From positions 1,178,001 through 1,242,000 of the forward strand of contig OZ251240.1 in assembly GCA_965240325.2 (NCBI GenBank): DNA of 64,000 nt, written 5' to 3'. The translations under genes were made by a program, and so were the position numbers. The notes beneath the pieces are model-generated. The model worked only from the letters and a program-made list of their open reading frames with translations, was not told the origin of the DNA and made no database searches. The first letter of the stretch is position 1. Every line of letters starts with the position of its first letter. The stretch comes from Rebecca billardiae RCC1528. Lineage: Eukaryota; Haptophyta. Shown piece by piece: positions 39,779 through 51,329 of the stretch.

Positions 39779-41467
39779 ATGGCGGCGGCCAAGCCGAGGA
39801 AGAAGGCGCCCGCAGGCAAGGGCCCCCGCACGGACGGGCGCGGCGGATGGGCGCGGCCGAGCGCGATGGCGTGGGCCGCGCTTGCGGCGGTCGTGGCGAT
39901 CTCGCTGGCTCTCGTGTCGCGTGGCGCCGCGCCGCGTGGCGGCGAGGCCTCGGCCGTGGGCGAGTACTGCTCGCGGTGCGGCGTGCACGTTGCGTTGGGT
40001 GGCACCATGCCGCGCGCCAACGTGACGGCGCTTCTGCGCACGCTCAACGGCTCGGCCGAACCGCCCCTGCCGTACGACGAGTCGCGCGGTGAGCTGCTCG
40101 CGCAGCTGCTCGGCCCGCTGCCGCAGCGCGCGTTTGCGGCTGAGGCGTTCGAATCGACGCCCGTGCACGTGGCGCGCGACCGGCCGGGGTTCTGCGCCGC
40201 GCTGCTGGGCTTCGAGCTGCTCGAGCGCGTGCTCGATCACGGCAGCTCCACGCGCTCGCCCACGCGCGTGCCGCCGCGCAACCACGTCGACGTCTCGCTC
40301 ATGACGCGGCTGTGGCAAAACGAAGACTGGTGGACTGGCAAGTACGGCGCGCGCGACGCGCAGCTGAGTGTGCGCGAGGCGAAGGCCAAGTTCCGCGAGG
40401 GGTTCACGGTGCTGATCAACGACGTGGACCAGCGCGACGCGCGCGTCGCCGCGCTCTCCGAGGCCCTCGAGGCGCTCCTCGGCCACGTCGTCAACGCGAA
40501 CGTGTACGCCACACCGGAGGGGACTCAGGGGTTTGAGGCACATTATGATTCGATGGACGTTTTCGTTGTGCAGCTGGAGGGGCGGAAGGACTGGCGGGTG
40601 TACGCGCCGCTGGTCGAGCTGCCCGACGACGAGCGCAAGTGCAAGCCCACGCTGCGCCAGTTCGAGGCGCTGCCCGCCGCAAACGTCACGCTGCGCCCCG
40701 GGGACCTGTTGTACCTCCCCCGGGGGTGGCCTCACGAGGCGGCCGTGCCGGTGGGCGCGGCGCAGTCGCTCCACCTCACGCTGGGCGTGCTCACGAAGGG
40801 CGCGACGTGGGAGGGGCTGGTGCACGCGGCGATCGGGGCGTGCGCGGGCGGCACGGCGGCGGGCTCCGCTTGCCCCGCGCCGGCGCGCGCCGCCGTCGGC
40901 GGGACGCCGCCCGCGAAGGACGGCGGCGGGCTGAGTTGGGCGCAGCTGCTGCATGCGGCCGTGCGCGCGGTTGCGTGGGGCGAGCACGGCGGCGCGGAGC
41001 GTGGCGGCGGCGGCGGCGGCGGCGCGCGCGCGCTCCGTGGCGCGCTGCCGCTGCACGACGCCGAGTGGGCGCTGCGCGCGCCCTCGCTCGAGCGCTTCGA
41101 GGCCGCCCTCGACCTCCTCCTCCGCAGCCCGCTCGACCTGCTGCGATCGGCTGAGGCGTGGTCGGACGCGCAGCGAAGCTCCGAGGGCGGCGGCCATGAC
41201 GAGTTCATCCTGAGGCCGCGCCGCGCCGCGTGGCGCGCGGCCGAGCTGGCGCCGGGCACGGCGAGCGCGCTCGGCGCGGAGCTGCACGAGCGGCTCCGCA
41301 CCGTCCGCGCGCACGCGCGCGCGCTGCTCGCGCCCGCCGCGCGGGCGGTCGAGCGCGTGCATGGCGAGCGGCTGCGCGTGCGCCGCGCCGCGCGCCGCAC
41401 CAGCCTCGAGTGGCACGGCCAGCCGCAGCCGCTCGGGAACGCCGCCGCTGGTGACCAGGGCAGCTGA
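39779..41467 (+). CDS. JmjC/cupin-4 2-oxoglutarate oxygenase (NO66/MINA/RoxA class) with an N-terminal membrane anchor
   Basis: Single exon, 562 residues. The ATG at 39779 precedes a basic stretch (KPRKKAPAGKG) and one hydrophobic segment (AMAWAALAAVVAISLALV, residues about 29-46). It therefore looks like a type II membrane or signal-anchored protein. The catalytic cupin has the HxD of the iron triad at His255/Asp257 (FEAHYDSMDVFVVQLEG), KDWRVYAPL, and the distal His319 in LLYLPRGWPHEA, with GDLLYLPRG preceding. That motif set is typical of ribosomal oxygenases NO66/MINA53/YcfD, which hydroxylate His or Arg in ribosomal proteins. The membrane anchor is unusual for that group and suggests a secretory or organellar substrate (inference). 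The C-terminal third is Ala/Arg-rich and helical, as in the winged-helix part of the family, but not clearly recognisable. Confidence 0.82.
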   Translation: MAAAKPRKKAPAGKGPRTDGRGGWARPSAMAWAALAAVVAISLALVSRGAAPRGGEASAVGEYCSRCGVHVALGGTMPRANVTALLRTLNGSAEPPLPYDESRGELLAQLLGPLPQRAFAAEAFESTPVHVARDRPGFCAALLGFELLERVLDHGSSTRSPTRVPPRNHVDVSLMTRLWQNEDWWTGKYGARDAQLSVREAKAKFREGFTVLINDVDQRDARVAALSEALEALLGHVVNANVYATPEGTQGFEAHYDSMDVFVVQLEGRKDWRVYAPLVELPDDERKCKPTLRQFEALPAANVTLRPGDLLYLPRGWPHEAAVPVGAAQSLHLTLGVLTKGATWEGLVHAAIGACAGGTAAGSACPAPARAAVGGTPPAKDGGGLSWAQLLHAAVRAVAWGEHGGAERGGGGGGGARALRGALPLHDAEWALRAPSLERFEAALDLLLRSPLDLLRSAEAWSDAQRSSEGGGHDEFILRPRRAAWRAAELAPGTASALGAELHERLRTVRAHARALLAPAARAVERVHGERLRVRRAARRTSLEWHGQPQPLGNAAAGDQGS

Positions 41468-42339
<872 letters not shown>

Positions 42340-45214
42340 CGGCGCCCCCAGCTGCGCCTCTTCAGCGGCGACTGCTTCACGGACGACACCAACTTCTCCA
42401 TCGTCGGCGTGGACAGAACGGTGCGCTTTCTCTCCGTCTGGCACCGCGTCACCACCAGCCTCGGCCTGCTCATGGCCATCCCTGAGAAGCGCCAGATCGG
42501 CCAGTCCGCGCTCTGGCTCGGCTGTGACTTTGTCGTCTGCGCTGGCATCCTCGCGGTGCCGCCGGCCAAGATCCTGCGCGCTCTCGTCATCCTGGACGAC
42601 TTGTTGGCGAGCAGGCCGGTGCCCTTCTCCACCTTTCGCGCGCTCGTCGGTCTGCTCGAGCACTTCCGCCCGCTCACGCCGGCGAACCGCACGTTCTTCT
42701 ACGGCCTTTACGCGCACTTCGGCGAGCTCGGCCGCCACCCCGCGCGGCCGGTGCCCATCACCGCCGCGCTCCGCGCCGCGTGCGCGCGCTGGGCCGAGCT
42801 CCTGCGCTCCACCGCGGGCGTGCTCTTCTCCGACGCGCTGCCGGTCCCCGCGACCCGCCGGCACCTGCCGGCCGCGGCGCCGCCTGCGTTCGTGCTCTTC
42901 TCGGACGCCGCCAAGGATGGCGCGCGCGTGCCGTCGCTGGGGGGCTACGCCCACGGGCTCTGCTGGAGCCTGCCCTTGCGCGCGTCGGACCTCGCTCTGC
43001 CGGTGGTCGCGCTCGAGTTCGTCGCGCTGTTCGCCAACGTGCTGATCTTCGCGCCGCGCATTGCAGGCGCCGTCATCCGGCTGCGCACCGACAGCTCTGT
43101 CACCGACCACATCCTCCACAACCTGTCCGCGCACTCCCCGCTGCTGCAGCACGCGCACCTCGCGCTGCTCGACACCCCGGAATGGCGAGCGATCGCCGAC
43201 CTGACCGACTCGGAGTTCCTCCTCTCTGAGATGAACCCGTTGGCGGACGCTGCCAGCCGCGGCGAGTTTGGCGTCCTCGAGCGCCTGTGCGCCCAGCTCG
43301 GCCTACGCCCGACGTGGCTCGCGGTGCCCATCGTGCGCGTGCAGGCGCTGCTTGACGAGCTCGTCGCGCTGCTCTCGCGTCCGCTCGTCCTCGCTGCCGA
43401 CCCGCCCATGCCGCTGCGCGGTGAGCGCGTGGGCGAGGCACGCAACCCGGGGCCGGTGTGGCGGCGCCAGCCAGTCGGTGGCGCGCCGCCCGCGGCGGGC
43501 GCCCCTCGCAGCGGCGAGGACGCAGCGGCATCGGCAGCCCGCGAGTCGCGCAGCACAGGATGGCGGCGGCCGCCGCCCGACGCGCTCTCTCGGCAGTCGC
43601 GCTCGCGGCCGGATCTGGCCCTCGCGCCGGCGCAGGCGCCGGCTCTGCGGGCAGGTGCGCTCTGGCGACGCGGTGCGCATCTCTCGCTTAGCCAGCAGCA
43701 GCGGCCCCCCGGCGGCGCCGCGCCCTCGGGTCAGCCGCCGGCGGTCGTGTGCGCGTATGCTGCTAGCGCGCGCTTCGACTTGCGGCCCCTGCCCGTGCGG
43801 CTCTCCTCCGACCCGGCTGCGCCCTCGCCCGACGGTTTGCCGGCGCTGCCGCCGCCGCCGTTCGGAGGCACCTCGCCGCTCGCGCTCCACCCGGCCGAAC
43901 CGCTGGCGGCGGCGCGCCTCCACGCCTCGCTCGCGCGCGCCGCGGCGGCGGCGGCGCCAGTCAACACGCAGGCCAAGGACGCGACGGACTGGCGGCGCTG
44001 GTTGGCGTACTGCGCGCTGATGGGCACGCCGCCGCTGCGCACCGATGCGGCTGCTAACTCGGGCGCGGACTCGGTAGGCTTCCAGCGCGAGAGTTTCCTC
44101 CTCGCCTCGTTCCTCATCCACACGTACGAGCGCATGCGGCCGCGCCGCCACTCCGACCCGGGCGCGCGCCCGCAGAGCGCCTTCTCTGTCGTGCAGACGG
44201 TGCGCCGTGTCCACCGCAACACAGCCAACATCGAGCTCGTGCGCGCGCCGCTCATCAAGCGCGTGCTCGCGGGGATGCTGCGCGAGTTCGTGCGTCGCCA
44301 CGGCTCTGAGGCGCTCCTCCCGCAGCGCAAGGAGCCGCTGGGGGCCCAGCACCTCCGCGACATCTTTGCGCGCGCCGGCGGCGCGCGCGTGGCGGGGCGC
44401 ATTGTCGACTGGCGTGATCCATTCTGGATCGGCATGCGGGCGTTGCTCGTCACGCTCTACTTCGGCGCGCTGCGCAAGGCGGAGGTCGCGACTGCGGACA
44501 ACGACTCGTTTCACGCCGGCTGCCTATCGCGGGCGTCGCTCACTTGGCGGCTGGGCGGCGTCCTCGTCGCGATGCCTTCCGCGCAGCAGCTGCGCGCGCG
44601 CGCGCGCGGGGATTTCGCAGTGCTTCGCCCGCCGTGCTCCAAAAGCGACGCCTTTGGCGACGTCTATGGCGCCGATCCGATCTACCTGCCCGTGCTCCCC
44701 GGCGATGCGCTCGATCCCGGTGGCGCTCTCGCCGAGCACGTGCTAGCCGACCCGGTCGCGCAGGGCGCGCAAGCGTCCACGCCGCTCTTCTGCTCGGCGC
44801 CAGGCTCGCGCGCGCCGCTGCGGCACCAGCTCGTCGACAGCGTGGTCGACGGGCTGCTCTGCGCCATCATGCAGCCAGCTGACGCACGAAAGTACTCGGC
44901 GCACAGCTTCCGCATCGGCGCCGCCTGCGCTCTTCTCTCGGGAGGCGCCTCCAGGGACCTCATCCAGCGCATCTGCCGGTGGCGTTCGGACGAGTGCCCC
45001 CGCATCTACGCGCGTCTGACCGCCGAGATGTACGCGCAGCAAGTGCTTCGGATGGCTTCCTCGCCGGTGCACAGTCGCTTTGCGGCGGACCTCCCGCCCA
45101 TCGACAACGACGATATCGCCGGCGGCGTGAGCATACTCCTCGGCTCGCAGTAGGCCCTGTCGATGCAGGCAGCTTTTCGCTCGTCGTCCTGTCCCGCGGC
45201 CGCTGCTGGCATGA

Positions 45215-45950
45215 GTGTGCAACAGGGGGCAGCCCCATCGCGGCTGCCCCGGGCTTCCAGCCCGACTGACCAGTGGTGATCCGGTTTCGCTGCCTGCGTT
45301 TGCAGCGATGGGCAGCCCCTTCGCGGCTGTCCCGGGCTTCTCAGCCCGACCGGCTGGTGGATGATCCAGTTCCGCAGCATTCATTTGCAGCGGGGGGCAG
45401 CCCCATCGCGGCTGTCCCTGGCTTCTCAGCCCGACTGGCCTGATTCCTTCCGCACACACCTACTGGCTGGCGGGTCGTGTCGTATCGACCGACCAGTGGT
45501 GATCCGGTTTCGCAGCATTCGCTTGCAGCGGGGGGCAGCCCCTTCGCGGCTGTCCCGGGCTTCTCAGCCCGACCGGCTGGTGGATGATCCAGTTCCGCAG
45601 CATTCGTTTGCAGCGGGGGGCAGCCCCATCGCGGCTGTCCCTGGCTTCTCAGCCCGACTGGCCTAATTCCTTCCGCACACACCTACTGGCTGGCGGGTCG
45701 TGTCACATCGACCGACCAGTGGTGATCCAGTCTCGCTGCATGCGTTTGCAGCGGGGGGCAGCCCCATCGCGGCTGTCCCGGGCTTCTTGGCCCGACCGGC
45801 TGGTGGATGATCCAGTTCCGCTGCATTCGTTTGCAGAGCGGGGGGCAGTCCCATCGAGGCTGTCCCGGGCTTCTCAGCCCGACTGGCCTGATTCCTTCCG
45901 CATACACCTACTGGCCCGGCGTGGGTTGTGTGCCAACGCGCTATGCGTGT
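45215..45950 (+). repeat. GC-rich tandem repeats inside the retrotransposon
   Basis: About seven copies of a GGGGGCAGCCCC...GGGCTTCTCAGCCCGAC module alternate in two spacings, giving a higher-order period of about 222 bp (for example 45395 to 45617, 45532 to 45754). Each module can fold into a GC hairpin. They lie between the recombinase stop and B1. Confidence 0.8.
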
Positions 45951-46201
45951 GCGTGTGCCCTGCACGTGTACAGGTGTCTCAACCCAACGCCCTGGCTAAC
46001 TCCCCACCCACCAAAAAAAAAAACCAAACAAAAACACCCCCCCCCCCACCAACAAAACGACGCCGCATCGCCGTCGAATTTCTGCTGCTCGCTGCGCTTC
46101 CTCATCATTGGCTTCATGACCATGTCCCCTGTCGCCCACCTCCATCCTGCTGCGTCGTCCTCATCATCACATCAACGGGATCACTCCTGCTCACAAACAA
46201 C

Positions 46202-46465
46202 GGGACCTTGCTGCCACGCTGGCGCAGTCTGCGCGCAGCTTTGGCACCGTCGGCTCAGTCGCTCTTCCCGTTCAGCCAGGGACAAATCCCCACCATGCGC
46301 AAGTATATATATACATCACCATTTCTGCATGGCGTGTATCATCGGCATTTGCTGCATGCTCACACATGTGCTGCAATACCTGCCCTCGCATGCACATCAC
46401 GCAGATTGTGGGTGATGTTCGTCCATACTCAATGGCGTCGCGTCGCTTTCTATGCAGGAGGACAC
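46202..46465 (+). repeat. Split direct repeat B1
   Basis: 264 bp from GGGACCTTGCTGCCACG to GGAGGACAC; repeated as B2 at 47005-47268. Confidence 0.9.
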
Positions 46466-46917
46466 GTGGCGTTATAACGGAGTTATAACCGAGTGTGTCG
46501 GGAGGCTGGAAAGGCGACGCGCAGCTGGTGGACAAGGGCCGCCATCGTCTTCTAGGTCCTGCAGGTAGTTGTAGCCGATTTCCGGAGCTCATCGGCCACG
46601 GAGCTATCCTTTATCATCATCATGGCGGCCGCTGGTCCTTTCATATCGGCCAACCACACTGGCTCCTCTATAAGTACCCGCTCCGCTCCACTATCCGGCG
46701 CTCGAGATCATATCCAAGATCATCTTAAGTCGGCATGGCAACGTATTACCAAAGTTCATCAAGCAGCCCACCTATCAGAGCTCGCTCGATCATCGGTTAC
46801 ACGACCTTTCCGCTTTCGGGCCAAGCTGCTCATCTCTAGGCCACCCCTGCTTGCCTGCGCTTCGCCATCAGCAAAGCCCGAGGTCTCACCTCCTCTGCGT
46901 TCCTTGCTTGTGCTCGT
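46466..46917 (+). repeat. Split direct repeat A2
   Basis: 452-bp copy of A1, joined directly to B1. Homology stops at TGTGCTCGT, exactly where A1 passes into the coding region. Confidence 0.9.
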
Positions 46918-47004
46918 TGCGAAACCCGCCATCCGCCCCTGCAGCCTCCGTTGTGGTTGACGACCTTGTCGTCAGGCCTGTGAGTGCTGAGCTTGCCTGA
47001 GCCA

Positions 47005-47268
47005 GGGACCTTGCTGCCACGCTGGCGCAGTCTGCGCGCAGCTTTGGCACCGTCGGCTCAGTCGCTCTTCCCGTTCAGCCAGGGACAAATCCCCACCATG
47101 CGCAAGTATATATATACATCACCATTTCTGCATGGCGTGTATCATCGGCATTTGCTGCATGCTCACACATGTGCTGCAATACCTGCCCTCGCATGCACAT
47201 CACGCAGATTGTGGGTGATGTTCGTCCATACTCAATGGCGTCGCGTCGCTTTCTATGCAGGAGGACAC
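47005..47268 (+). repeat. Split direct repeat B2 (3' end of the element)
   Basis: 264-bp copy of B1; the element ends GGAGGACAC, followed by TATATAT flank. Confidence 0.9.
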
Positions 47269-47275
47269 ATATATA

Positions 47276-47762
47276 TATCGTCCCGCGCGAGCGGCGCAAG
47301 CAGCTGCAGCTCCTCGACCGCGAGGTCTACGGCACGCTTGAGGGCCAGGTGGGCCCATACGAGGCGCGGCTCGACACCTTCCCCGCGATCGTCCCGATTG
47401 TCGTGGGGGCGTTCGGCGAGTGGAGCGCGGAGGTGGACCTCACCCTCAAGAAGATCGCCAAGATGGGGCGGGACACGTGGCGCGCGCGCCTCAGCGCGCC
47501 CTCGCGCCCCGCCGCCGAGCGCGCGCTGCTCGGCACCATGCGGCGCGAGCTGGGCATGCGCTGCCTGCGTGGCCAGGCCAAGATGCTCATCGCCCGCGCG
47601 CGCATGGCGCACGTGCGCCCGGGGGCACGCGCCCGCGGGGGCGCTGCATACGACGACTACTTCGAGACGACGGCTGACGACGCGTGGCACCGCGACCACC
47701 GCGGTGGCGCGTGCGCGTCGACGCCAGACGGTGCGTCGAGCTTCCGCTCGGCGATGGAGTGA
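47276..47762 (+). pseudogene. C-terminal fragment of a retroelement-like protein
   Basis: A frame without its own start encodes REVYGTLEGQVGPYEARLDTF, IVPIVVGAFGEWSAEVD and a basic helical region, then ends inside the family A sequence (FETTADDAWHRDHRGG). The VVGAFGEW-type segment resembles the region after the RT domain of some protist non-LTR elements, but this is weak. If right, family A is the 3' end of that element and the other A copies are 5'-truncated insertions. Confidence 0.4.
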
Positions 47763-47888
47763 TGGGCGACTATGAGGGGGGGGACGACGGCGAGGAGCGC
47801 TGATCCTGGTGTTTGTCTCTGCTGCTCGATCTGCTGCTACAGCTTGCTGACTCTGACGCCTGCCCGTTGCATACCACGTCGTTAATAT
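47645..47888 (+). mobile_element. Family A end, inverted relative to the 2097 copy
   Basis: Reverse complement of 2097-2349, ending GCATACCACGTCGTTAATAT at 47888. Confidence 0.7.
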
Positions 47889-48356
47889 AAACTCTGCCCT
47901 GGCGGGCGGGGGGGTCGGCGGGCCGTGCCAGTGCTGTCGCAATATTTCCCCAGCGGGTTCGCGTCTTTTAGCGGATTGACGGGCAGGATGACGAATAATA
48001 ACAATGCGACATACAGATGATGGTGAGCTACCCGACGGCACTGACGAATAATAACGCGACAGATGACTCTGGTGCGAGCTCACCGACAGTGTGATTGCGC
48101 GTGTATTCGTGCACCCACTGCGCTACTCGTCATCGTGCCGAGCCTTCGACTGCGCGCACGCACTGCCAACTGATTGCCGTGCGACGGCGGCGTGCTCATG
48201 TACGCCTGACGGTGACGGTTTGTTCTTGGAGCTAAACACGAAAACAGTTCAAGTTGTGGCGGAGTGTGATGTCATGATTCATTTGTTCAGGTCGTCCGGA
48301 AGTTAGTGCATCCTACCGAATTCTGTCTCTCTGTCTCTCTGTCTCTCTATGTTGAT
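47889..48356. other. Spacer between transposon remnants
   Basis: 468 bp containing two copies of a GACGAATAATAAC...GCGACA motif (about 47990-48062) and a short GTCTCTCT repeat (about 48325-48345). No gene seen. Confidence 0.45.
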
Positions 48357-48818
48357 TTAGCTGAGATCGTGTGTCGCCAGGATGCCAATGTCCGCACCGG
48401 GCACGCGCTCGTCGGCGCTCGCCGCTCCGCGCGCCAGGTCCGGCACTCGCACGTTCGGCGGTATCAGGAGCTCTCGGTGGTGCGCGCGCGCGCAGTGCGA
48501 GAGCGTGTGCCACTCGCGATCGAGGGTGGGCACGAGCTGCTCGAGCAGGCACATGAAGCGCAGCGCATGTGCCACTGGCTTCACGACGTCGGCCTCGTCC
48601 CGCAGCGCCCGTGCCATGGTGGAGGATGGCGCGGCGATCTTGCACGCGCGACGTTGCATCTCTTTGCGAGTGAGCGCCCTGGAACGGTTGTATCGCGCTG
48701 TCGCCTCAGTCGTCGACTCGCGAAGACGCGATTCCTGCCACGGCGGCAGACCCAGCAGGTGCGTGCGGTGCGCCTCGTACGCCGCTTTGCGCTGCGCCTC
48801 CGTCGCATTGGCCACCGT
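48357..48818 (-). pseudogene. 3' fragment of an unrecognised gene, cut off by the family B element
   Basis: About 153 codons in a protein-like frame (TVANATEAQRKAAYEAH ... ALTRKEMQRRAC ... FMCLLEQLVPTLDREWHTLS) end in TGA at 48357. Upstream the frame runs into the TA tract and the family B element at 48838, so the 5' part is missing. I see no known domain. The balanced composition, with many charged helical residues, suggests a once-real gene, possibly itself transposon-derived. Confidence 0.4.
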
Positions 48819-48837
48819 CGACGATATATATATGATT

Positions 48838-50802
48838 AAACTTTTCTGAGGATAGCGCACCAGCTAAATCCCTTGACCGTCATCCGGGCCGAAGTGGCGC
48901 AAAATGGCGGATGCCCCCTTCGGACGCCCTTCCGCGCCTTCGAGCGGCTCGTGCGCGTCGGGAAGTGCGCCGAAGCGTATCCGAAGCATGCTCCATCGAC
49001 GCGTCGCACTGCCGGGCCCTCGCATGCGAGCCCATGCCGACGTCTGAGTGCGCCTCGCTGCGCACGGTACAGCTTGACGGTACACGGCACGATTGGGGCC
49101 GCGAGCAGCCTCGTGCGCGCGACCGAGCCAGAGGTGGTCGTCAAGAGTAGCACGAGCGGCGGCACACGAGCGGGGCTGGTCGTTGCCGAATATCTGACGC
49201 ACCAATCGACCTCGCCCAGCGCCATCTGCTCGTTTGTGCACGTGTTGGAAAGGATGAGCAGCTGCGTGCAAACGCCGAGCGCGCAGATGAGGCGTGGGCG
49301 AGCGAAGGGGCGGCGAGGGCCGGCGCGTGCGCGCGCGTAAATTCGAGCCTCCCCATACGCATCGAAACACACCGCGCTCGCTCGTCGAGCTGCGCACGGG
49401 TATCGGTGCGCGCGCGCCAACGCGGCGCGCCGTGCACGCGCCCGGCGAACGCACACCTGCTCGCGCGCGCACGCGCACGTGATGGACCGAGGAGGTCGCG
49501 CGACCATGCGCGATGTGTCTGGATGGAGCGTGTAGGAGGTGTAGGCTGCGCTCCGCACGCGCTCCGCCACCGTGCACCGCGCTGCCCCTCGTCCACGCGA
49601 TCGCCGCCGAGCCCAGATTCAAACGCGCGCGAGCCCGCGAGCGCGCCTCCGAGCAGCGCTTGCAGCAATCGTGTCGAAGGCTTGGCGAGAGGCAGATGTG
49701 CATGGCAAGTAGCGCAATGGGGGTGCCCATCACGCACACACACCCGCGCACGCTCGCCGCACCACCTCGTCGTGCCCACGTTCAGCGCGCGGGGCGCACT
49801 TTGCGCCTCGAGCAGCTGCCGAGCGGCTCCCGCGCGCGGCGCGCGCGGCGAGTAGAACTCAGCCAATGGTCCGAGGGCGAGCCGGCCGAGCGTCGTGCGT
49901 GACGCACATGGACCTGGTGCAACGCCGCGTACCACTCGCAGCCACCATCGCGCCCGTACCAGCGAGCTGTGGCCGCCGTCGACACCCCAAAGCAGCCCAG
50001 CCGTCAGTCAGCGCGCGACAGCCGACGAGCGCGCGACGCGCGCGTCCACCACCGTGATGAGCACGGATGAGCGCGCGCGCCCGTGTCGTAGCTCAGGTGG
50101 GGTCCCCCGATCGCACGCACCACCGCGCTGCCACGTCTGCACCCGCCTTGTGGCACCACGCGGGCACGCGCCGGGCAGGCGGCAGAGCCGCCTGCTCGGC
50201 AAACGGTCAGCGCGCAGCGAGGATGGAGTCCGGCGAGGGGCGACCGGAGTGTCCGGCGCGACGGAGGTGGTCCACGCCGTGGTCGCCGACGCGTTCCTCA
50301 CCACCTCCGAGGCCGTGGTGGCCGCCCGGGAGAAGGAATGCTCCCAATCGCACCCTGTGCAGTGCTCCTTTGCGCGTGCATCATGAGCCACACTGAGATT
50401 TCGTTAGCTGGCCCGAATCCGATGATCCGGTTATTCGCCCGGCAATCGTTGCATCGCGGACTATCGGGCCAGCTAACCCTTTCCGTGTGCAGCCGTGCCG
50501 CGCGCGCGAGCTCGGCCACATGCGGCTCTTTGCACATGTGCTGCAGATCGGCTCGTGCTCGACGAGCGCGGCGAGGAGGAAGGTGCGCGCTCGCGAGCTG
50601 GCGCACCTGGGTGTCCTCGCGGCCTCCGAGCAGAAAGAGCGCGTCGAGCGCCGCGCCGCAGGTCACACGGTCGCGATCTCGCGAGCGCGGTCGTGCGAGG
50701 GCGGGCCTCTCCATCGCGCGTTTCTGCGTCCAAACGCGGCCTCCGTGAAATCCGGATGACGGTCAAGGGATTTTGCTGGTGCGCTATCCTCAGAAAAGTT
50801 TA
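48838..50802. mobile_element. Family B TIR element, copy 2
   Basis: A 1965-bp copy of the element at 2350-4334 in the same orientation. Terminal inverted repeats of about 50 bp begin TAAACTTTTCTGAGG, with a single mismatch in the first 50. It is flanked by TA repeats on the left and CA/TA repeats on the right. The two copies share long stretches but differ by many substitutions and small indels, so they are not a very recent duplication. No transposase identified. Confidence 0.7.
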
Positions 50803-51044
<242 letters not shown>

Positions 51045-51329
51045 TCTACTGCTGCTCAACAGTGCGCCGCGCTGTTCGGAGCAGGAGTCGGACAGAGTAG
51101 ACCGTATAAGGTATTCTGCTCGGCTGAGAGTGAGACGGAGACGCGGACGGCGGAGACCGAGTAGTTTAACTTGAGAGAGAGTCAGAGAGTGTGTGAGCAC
51201 GGCGAGAGCCGCAGAGATCGATCGTCGAGGCGAATCGAGGACGAGCAGAGAAGCAGTCGTCGCGCATCATCGGCTATCAATCATCAATCGTCGTCGTCGT
51301 CCTCATCGTCGTCTGCAGCAGCATCGTCG

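Noticed and set aside
39461-41416. A 651-codon open frame on the minus strand opposite the JmjC gene
   Set aside because: Arg/Ala-rich translation without domains; a shadow of a GC-rich coding strand.
45215-45950. Interspersed repeats as a CRISPR array
   Set aside because: The whole unit repeats with no unique spacers, inside a eukaryotic retrotransposon.
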